Part shown: in pieces, positions 26,311 to 31,054 of the stretch
How positions within the stretch are numbered: position 1 is the first letter of the stretch
How the letters are laid out: every line of letters begins with the position of its first letter
DNA from: Gemmataceae bacterium
GTDB taxonomy: Bacteria > Planctomycetota > Planctomycetia > Gemmatales > Gemmataceae
DNA length: 31,054 bases
Direction: 5' to 3'
Assembly: GCA_020847555.1 (NCBI GenBank)
Contig: JADLBT010000063.1
Coordinates: 1-31,054, forward strand
Notes under the pieces: model-generated
Seen by the model: only the letters and a program-made list of their open reading frames with translations
Told to the model about the DNA's origin: nothing
The model's database searches: none
Position numbers and translations under genes: made by a program

Positions 26311-27195
26311 ATGCTGATCGCGCACTACGCCGATGACGTCGTGGCCTGGGCGCCGGCCAAGGTGAATCTCTACCTGGAGGTGCTGTCCAGGAGGGCCGAC
26401 GGGTTTCATGAGCTGGAAACGCTCATGGCGGCCGTCAGCCTGTACGACACGCTGGTGTTCAAGGAGGATCCCACCGGAGACATCCTTCTCCGGTGCAACC
26501 GACCCGACCTCTCCACAGGCTCCGACAACCTGATCCGGCGCGCGGCGGAGGTGCTGCGGCAGCATACCGGCTGTACCCGTGGTGCGCGCGTCCGACTCGT
26601 GAAGCGCATTCCGCTGGCCGCCGGGCTGGCGGGTGGCTCGACCGATGCCGCCGCGACGCTGGCCGGACTGAACCGGCTCTGGAGCCTTGGACTCACCAAC
26701 GTGGAACTGGCCGCTCTCGGCGCGCGACTCGGCAGCGACGTACCGTTCTTCTTTGCGACCCCGGCCGCCTGGTGTACGGGCCGGGGAGAGAAGGTGGCGC
26801 CCGTCCAGCTGCCGCGGCGCCTGGCGCTGGTTCTGCTGTGCCCGCCGTTCGGCCTGTCCACTGCGGACGTTTACCGCCGCGTGGCCGTGCCGGACCGGCC
26901 GCTGTCGGCGGAGGGGATGAGGCAGGCCATCGCCCGGGGTGACGTCGAGGCGGTCGGTCGCCGGCTGCACAACCGCCTGCAGCCCGCGGCCCTGGCCCTC
27001 CACCCGGAACTGGCGGAGTATCTGACCCGGCTCAGGGCAACGGCGCCCGCCGGGGAGGCGATGAGCGGCAGCGGGAGTACCCTCTTCGCCCTGTGCCGCA
27101 ACCATCGCGAGGCGGTCCGCCTCGCCCACGCCTTACGCAACGACCCGGACGAGAGGGGCAAAGCGCACGTGTACTCGGTTCATAGTTGCGCGTAG
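26311..27195 (+). CDS. ispE: 4-diphosphocytidyl-2-C-methyl-D-erythritol kinase
   Basis: From ATG 26311 the protein has 294 residues, normal for IspE, the GHMP kinase that phosphorylates CDP-methylerythritol in the MEP isoprenoid pathway. The three GHMP motifs are present: APAKVNLYLEV with Lys17, then P-L-A-A-G-L-A-G-G-S-T-D-A-A (ATP loop and catalytic Asp), and MSGSGSTLFAL near the C-terminus. LGSDVPFFF is a further IspE signature. ATG 26278 is also in frame but would add an unconserved Pro-rich segment. spoVG follows 101 bp downstream, the same neighbourhood seen around ispE in other bacteria, so shared transcription is plausible. Confidence 0.95.
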   Translation: MLIAHYADDVVAWAPAKVNLYLEVLSRRADGFHELETLMAAVSLYDTLVFKEDPTGDILLRCNRPDLSTGSDNLIRRAAEVLRQHTGCTRGARVRLVKRIPLAAGLAGGSTDAAATLAGLNRLWSLGLTNVELAALGARLGSDVPFFFATPAAWCTGRGEKVAPVQLPRRLALVLLCPPFGLSTADVYRRVAVPDRPLSAEGMRQAIARGDVEAVGRRLHNRLQPAALALHPELAEYLTRLRATAPAGEAMSGSGSTLFALCRNHREAVRLAHALRNDPDERGKAHVYSVHSCA

Positions 27196-27283
27196 GGACG
27201 GGCGCCCCCGGACCTCCGCGCGGGGTCCAACACCGCCCTTCAGGACGAGGGAGACCCGTCCCAGGCTTGTGCCACAGGTAAAA

Positions 27284-27289
27284 AAGGAG
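27284..27289 (+). promoter_or_regulatory. Ribosome binding site deciding the GTG start of spoVG
   Basis: AAGGAG lies 7 nt before GTG 27297, exactly where the SpoVG fold begins. Confidence 0.65.
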
Positions 27290-27296
27290 AACAGCT

Positions 27297-27896
27297 GTGG
27301 TCATCACCGAAGTCCGTATCAAGCTGATGGACGACAACAACGAGCGGCTTCAGGCCTTCTGCTCGGTCACGTTCGACGATGCGTTCGTCGTCCGCGACCT
27401 GAAGATCATCGAGGGCACCAAGGGGTCGTTCGTGGCCATGCCGAGCCGCAAGCTGACGGACCGCTGCGGGCAGTGTGGCTGCAAGAACCACCTGCGCGCC
27501 CGCTACTGCAACCAGTGCGGCCACAAGCTCGACGAGGACCGCGCCACCCGCGATGCCGACGGTCGGGCGAAACTGCACGCCGACATCGCCCACCCGATCA
27601 ACTCCGCCTGCCGGGAGGTGATCCAGACGGCGGTGCTCAAGGCGTTCAACGAGGAGCGCGTCCGGTCCAAGCAGCCTGGGTACATCTGTACCTATGACGA
27701 CTACGACGCCGAGTACGACGAAGGGTACACCGCCCTGGTCGCCGACCTGAACGGCGGGTCGCGGACCGACGGCTACCGGACCCACGCTGCGCATACCCAC
27801 GGCCCGCGCGGCACGCACCACAGCCACGAGAGCAAAACGCCGGTCGCGCCGCGTTCGGACGAGCGTGAGGGCGGCTTCGGCGCCGGCATCCTGTAA
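27297..27896 (+). CDS. spoVG: SpoVG family protein with inserted zinc ribbon and C-terminal extension
   Basis: This 199-residue protein is about twice the usual SpoVG length. Residues 1-51 match SpoVG (VITEVRIKL, then [23 protein letters not shown]), and the fold resumes at 96 with [12 protein letters not shown]. Between them an insert of about 45 residues carries two Cys pairs, C57-G-Q-C60 and C71-N-Q-C74, a zinc-ribbon arrangement. A tail of about 70 residues follows, first acidic and Tyr-rich, then His-rich, with no counterpart in the short form. SpoVG proteins bind nucleic acid and regulate septation and gene expression in Firmicutes; the role in a non-sporulating planctomycete is unknown. 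The start is GTG with an AAGGAG site 7 nt upstream. It follows ispE. Confidence 0.93.
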   Translation: MVITEVRIKLMDDNNERLQAFCSVTFDDAFVVRDLKIIEGTKGSFVAMPSRKLTDRCGQCGCKNHLRARYCNQCGHKLDEDRATRDADGRAKLHADIAHPINSACREVIQTAVLKAFNEERVRSKQPGYICTYDDYDAEYDEGYTALVADLNGGSRTDGYRTHAAHTHGPRGTHHSHESKTPVAPRSDEREGGFGAGIL

Positions 27897-27912
27897 CCCG
27901 GACCGGCCGCCA

Positions 27913-27943
27913 GTGGCCTGGCGGAATTGGGTCGCCAGGCCAC
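27913..27943 (+). terminator. Hairpin after spoVG
   Basis: A perfect 11-bp stem, GTGGCCTGGCG (27913-27923) with 27933-27943 around a 9-nt loop, lies 16 bp after the spoVG stop. There is no T-run. It probably ends or protects the ispE-spoVG transcript. Confidence 0.5.
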
Positions 27944-28115
27944 AGGCGGCGGTCAGGCGCGCTCGCGCATCACCTCTCCGCAGGCGACAGGCCGCCGCCT
28001 TTGAACACCCGGAACAGCGCCTGGAGCGCGGCCGCTTCCGGTTCCGACCACCAGTACCGGAATACCGCCTTCCCCTTTCATGGCAGGAGCCGTGTCCCCA
28101 CATGAGGGAAGAAGT

Positions 28116-28121
28116 TATAAC
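28116..28121 (+). promoter_or_regulatory. Possible -10 element upstream of the B3/4 gene
   Basis: TATAAC, five of six consensus bases, ends 6 nt before ATG 28128, which would make the transcript nearly leaderless. No good -35 partner was found. Confidence 0.25.
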
Positions 28122-28127
28122 ACCCTC

Positions 28128-28751
28128 ATGCTCACCGTCGCTCCTCACCCGCTGCTGGATCTCCGCGCGTTCCTCACCCAGTTCCCGCGTCCGCTCGGCG
28201 AGATGCCGTCGCCGCCGGAGTTGCAGGCGCTGCTGCGGGCCGAGGCGCCCGCCCCGCTGCGCAGCGACGACGCTGTGCGCGAGACGGTGCGCGCGCTCCT
28301 GCGGCACGGTGGATTCAAGCCGACCGGGCGCAGCAAGCCGGCGTCGGAATACCTGATCAAGGCAGTGCGGGAGGGTCTGCTCGCGTCAATCAACCTCGCT
28401 GTGGACGCCTGCAACGTCGCATCGCTGCACAGCGGCCTGCCGATCACGGTGGTGGATCTGGACCGTGCCCGCGCACCCTTCCGGGTGGAGGTGGCGCCGC
28501 CTGGCGCGAGTTACATCTTCAACGCCTCGGGGCAAACGATCGACCTGGGCGGACTGCTGTGCCTGGCCGACACGGACGGCCCCTGTGGGAACGCGGTCAA
28601 GGACGCCCAGCGCACCAAGACCGCGCCGGAGACGCGCCGCACGCTGTCGATCATCTGGGGGACGGTGGCGCTGCCGGGCCGCGCCGCCGCGACCGAGAAA
28701 TGGTATCGCGAATTACTGGAATTGTGCGGCGCGACGACGCAGGCGGAGTGA
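28128..28751 (+). CDS. Free-standing B3/4 (PheRS beta-like tRNA-binding) domain protein
   Basis: From ATG 28128 the protein has 207 residues; an in-frame ATG at 28080 would add 16 unconserved ones. The C-terminal two thirds fit the B3/4 domain of phenylalanyl-tRNA synthetase beta: SEYLIKAVREGLLASINLAVD, a HSGLPITVVDLD strand, then L-A-D-T-D-G-P-C-G-N, a R-T-K-T-A-P-E-T-R-R segment and a final IIWGTVAL strand. No synthetase core is attached. In the synthetase the domain clears mischarged Tyr-tRNA; free-standing versions may edit aminoacyl-tRNA or act on free substrates, but this is inference. It stands alone, convergent with the downstream glycoside hydrolase gene. Confidence 0.85.
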   Translation: MLTVAPHPLLDLRAFLTQFPRPLGEMPSPPELQALLRAEAPAPLRSDDAVRETVRALLRHGGFKPTGRSKPASEYLIKAVREGLLASINLAVDACNVASLHSGLPITVVDLDRARAPFRVEVAPPGASYIFNASGQTIDLGGLLCLADTDGPCGNAVKDAQRTKTAPETRRTLSIIWGTVALPGRAAATEKWYRELLELCGATTQAE

Positions 28752-28760
28752 GGAGTTATC

Positions 28761-28790
28761 AAAGCCCACGGGTGGCATCCCGTGGGCTTT
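28761..28790. terminator. Hairpin of the GCCCACGGG family between convergent genes
   Basis: AAAGCCCACGGG (28761-28772) pairs perfectly with 28779-28790 around a TGGCAT loop. It sits between the B3/4 stop and the convergent glycoside hydrolase stop, so it can serve both. Stem and loop nearly repeat the hairpin at 24598-24637 (loop differs by one base). Confidence 0.65.
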
Positions 28791-28803
28791 ATCTCCCCAC
28801 TTC

Positions 28804-31054
28804 TCATTCCTCTGCGTCGGTGACGACCTCGTACCACAGCGTGCGGTAGGCCGGCCCGATGCGGAACGTCACCTTCCCGTCCGCCACCTCCGCCGGCACC
28901 TGCCCCTGGCGCCGCCCGGCGCCGTCGAGCGCGTACACTGTCGCTGATTTTGCCCGGCTGTCCAGCGCAATCGCCGCCGGGATCCCCTCGGCGCGCGTCG
29001 GCCCCTGGCCCCAGGCGCGGCCGACTGATGTGCGGGTCGCGTTCCACCCCATGCCCTTGTTCTCGACGCGCCCGACCGCCGTCAGCAGCAGGGAGCGCGA
29101 ACGGTCCGCCGGCCGGCCGTCCCGCGCCGAGAGGGTCAGCGCCGCGAACCCGGTAGCCGTCTTCGTCATCTCGACCTGCCACCCGGGCAGACTGAGCCTG
29201 CGCCCGCCGAGGAAGCCGACCATCACCTTGGAAGATGGTGAATCTACTGTAAACAGCGCCTGATCTGTCTCCGTCCCCTCCCAGCGCAGCGGCCCGCCGC
29301 CGGTCGGCGGCTCGCCCTTGCGCTCGATCGTCGCGGGGTTGGTTCCGGAGACGAACGTCACCGCCAGGCGCCGGGTCACCGCCTCCTGCGCAGGACTCTT
29401 CGCCGCCTCCCAGGTGGTGTGCGGCTCGCGGTCCTTGGTGAGTAAGGCCGGTGCATCGTCCTCGGGCAGGAGGAGGCGGGCCTCCGCGTCGGCCGGCCGC
29501 AGGTCGGCGCGGCGGAACAGCATGGCCGCGGTTGGGAGGAAAGCTGTCTTGGCGGGGTTCGAGGTGATCGAGAAGTAGCCGCGAATCCGGTTGCTGGTCC
29601 ACTCGTCGCGGTCGGCGCTGTAGTCGAACAGGTAGATCGCGTCCCAGTCCTGGTAGGCGGCGAAGGCGGCCAGGAGCGGCACGCACTCGGCCTGGTAGTC
29701 GTTCGGGGCAGCGTGGTTGTACTCGCTGACGCTGAACGGCATCCCGGCGAGGCGGTGGCGGGCCAGCCGCAGCAGCGCCCCGCAGCTCCGATCGCGAACC
29801 ATCGCCGTGTTGCCGATCTTCCAGTCTCCGGCGTCCCACGGGCGGTTCGGGAACTCCGGGTGCTGCCAGTAGGCGTGCATGTCGGCGTAGTCGGACAGCC
29901 GCTCGCGGTACAGCCCGCCCAGCCCGCCGTAACTCGCCTGCGAGCAGGTGACGCTCGCCCGCGCCCCCAGCTCCTGTTTGACGAAGGTCTGCATCCCTTC
30001 CTGATACCGGCGCTCCACGTCGAGCAGGAACGTGATCCAGTCGCGTCCCGCGGGCGTGTCGGTCGGCCGTCCGAGTGGGACCGCTCCTTTCTCCACACAG
30101 CCGGCGGGCAAGGTCTCCTCGCTGCCGCTGCGCAGCGAGACGCCCGCGACGTCCACCGTCCCGGTCGCAGTGCCGACCCCGAACACGAACCGGACGTGCT
30201 TCTCGACGGCGCGCGTCGCCGTGAACCGGAACCGGAACGGCTGCCACTCCGGCGTCAGCTGTGCGGTTTCGCGCAGGCCGACGTTGCGCCAGTCCGCCTG
30301 ATCGAGGAGAGCGTTCACGGACATGGCACGCTTGCGGTCTGCCCGCGCCCAGAACGTGACGGTGTACAGCTCGCCGTCGGTCAGGTTCACGCCGTCCTGC
30401 TGAAACTGCGCCTGCCACGCCTGCTTGCCGGCCCTCGTCACCTCCAGACGCGCCACTCGCCCCGCCACGCCCGGCGGCGCGCCGAGTCCGGGCGGAACCT
30501 GGACCCGCGCCTGCGCCCCCTGGTTCAGCTCGAACCGCCATGAGGCCGCCCCTGCGGCGAACTCGCCGTTGCGGAGCAACTCCGGGCCGACCTGCCCGGC
30601 GCCGAGCTGCCACGCCTTGGCCAGGTCCGCGGTGCTCTTGTGGCGAGCTTGCAGCCAGCGGTTCCACTGCCGGGTCAGTTCGTCGCGATAGCGCGGCGGC
30701 AGCTTGCTGAAGGTGTCGCCCCAGGCGGCGCCGACCAGCGAGTCCTCGTTTGTCAGCTCGATGACCGCGACCGCCGGTTCCTCGGTGTAGCGCGTCTTCG
30801 TGTACGGGTTGTAGTGGGCGAGCAGCTCGCGCGCGTACTTCTTCTGCAGGTCGAGCATGCGCGGCTCGAAGTAGCGGACGACGCCGCTGTACGGCGGGAG
30901 GCGCTCGGTGTCGGAGAACCCGTCAGCGGCCCGGAAGGTGCGCCCGACGTGCAGCGGGATGTTGACGTAGATGCCGTGCCGCTTGAGCTGGTGAACGAGG
31001 TAATCGAGGCGGTCGAGCTGTCCGGCGTCGAGGTGCTGCCTGTCGCGGTAGCGG
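28804..31054 (-). CDS. Glycoside hydrolase, clan GH-A (GH5-like) with inserted CBM-like domain, N-terminus beyond window
   Basis: The frame is open to the right edge, so the N-terminus lies outside; about 749 residues are visible. The visible part begins inside a TIM barrel (DRLDYLVHQLKRHGIYVNI). A V-I-E-L-T-N-E-D-S-L strand places a likely acid/base Glu at 30745-30747. The barrel is then interrupted by a beta-rich insert starting ELLRNGEF at about 30580 and ending near 30120, similar to CBM4/9-type carbohydrate-binding modules. The barrel returns with D-M-H-A-Y-W and P-F-S-V-S-E-Y-N-H, giving a likely nucleophile Glu at 29722-29724. A C-terminal beta domain follows. It probably hydrolyses a polysaccharide; family and substrate are not certain, and export cannot be judged without the N-terminus. 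Confidence 0.88.
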   Translation of the reverse strand, partial: RYRDRQHLDAGQLDRLDYLVHQLKRHGIYVNIPLHVGRTFRAADGFSDTERLPPYSGVVRYFEPRMLDLQKKYARELLAHYNPYTKTRYTEEPAVAVIELTNEDSLVGAAWGDTFSKLPPRYRDELTRQWNRWLQARHKSTADLAKAWQLGAGQVGPELLRNGEFAAGAASWRFELNQGAQARVQVPPGLGAPPGVAGRVARLEVTRAGKQAWQAQFQQDGVNLTDGELYTVTFWARADRKRAMSVNALLDQADWRNVGLRETAQLTPEWQPFRFRFTATRAVEKHVRFVFGVGTATGTVDVAGVSLRSGSEETLPAGCVEKGAVPLGRPTDTPAGRDWITFLLDVERRYQEGMQTFVKQELGARASVTCSQASYGGLGGLYRERLSDYADMHAYWQHPEFPNRPWDAGDWKIGNTAMVRDRSCGALLRLARHRLAGMPFSVSEYNHAAPNDYQAECVPLLAAFAAYQDWDAIYLFDYSADRDEWTSNRIRGYFSITSNPAKTAFLPTAAMLFRRADLRPADAEARLLLPEDDAPALLTKDREPHTTWEAAKSPAQEAVTRRLAVTFVSGTNPATIERKGEPPTGGGPLRWEGTETDQALFTVDSPSSKVMVGFLGGRRLSLPGWQVEMTKTATGFAALTLSARDGRPADRSRSLLLTAVGRVENKGMGWNATRTSVGRAWGQGPTRAEGIPAAIALDSRAKSATVYALDGAGRRQGQVPAEVADGKVTFRIGPAYRTLWYEVVTDAEE

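Noticed and set aside
1..31054. tRNA, rRNA, CRISPR, phage or insertion-sequence genes
   Set aside because: No cloverleaf-like sequence, spacer-repeat pattern, integrase or transposase protein was recognised on either strand.

Overview
The window is GC-rich chromosomal DNA that looks planctomycete, most likely Gemmataceae-like. The evidence is a PSD1-type cytochrome (DUF1549/DUF1553) paired with a Tat-exported DUF1501 protein, a zinc-ribbon-containing SpoVG beside ispE, a free-standing B3/4 protein, and small GC-rich palindromes between genes. The assignment comes from gene content read by eye, not from a database search.

Left 12.6 kb (minus strand): one uninterrupted reading frame runs from an ATG at 12623 off the left edge, giving at least 4,207 codons. 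It encodes a giant polytopic membrane protein. About 1,080 N-terminal residues hold some 30 hydrophobic segments. They are followed by at least twelve diverged tandem copies of a module of about 255 residues, each with about 8 membrane segments. This is the most unusual object in the window. Long open frames on the opposite strand are codon-bias shadows.

12.6-17.5 kb (plus): a 347-bp divergent gap, then a secreted PSD1 cytochrome with an inserted PA14-like domain and its DUF1501 partner. 17.5-18.6 kb (minus): an isocitrate/isopropylmalate dehydrogenase family enzyme with Phe at the usual catalytic Tyr. 18.6-22 kb (plus): a PQQ-type beta-propeller protein, a GT4-like glycosyltransferase and a small membrane protein. 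22-23.4 kb (minus): a two-gene unit of a CYTH protein and panC. 23.6-26 kb (plus): a Rieske ferredoxin, an exported one-heme cytochrome and a GlgC homologue lacking three key basic residues. 26.3-28.8 kb (plus): ispE, spoVG and a B3/4-domain protein. 28.8 kb to the right edge (minus): a glycoside hydrolase of clan GH-A type with an inserted carbohydrate-binding-like domain, cut by the window.

Most genes are separate housekeeping or envelope functions rather than one pathway. The clear functional units are PSD1-DUF1501, CYTH-panC and ispE-spoVG. Several gaps carry strong inverted repeats, and one hairpin family occurs twice. No tRNA, rRNA, CRISPR array, transposase or prophage gene was recognised.
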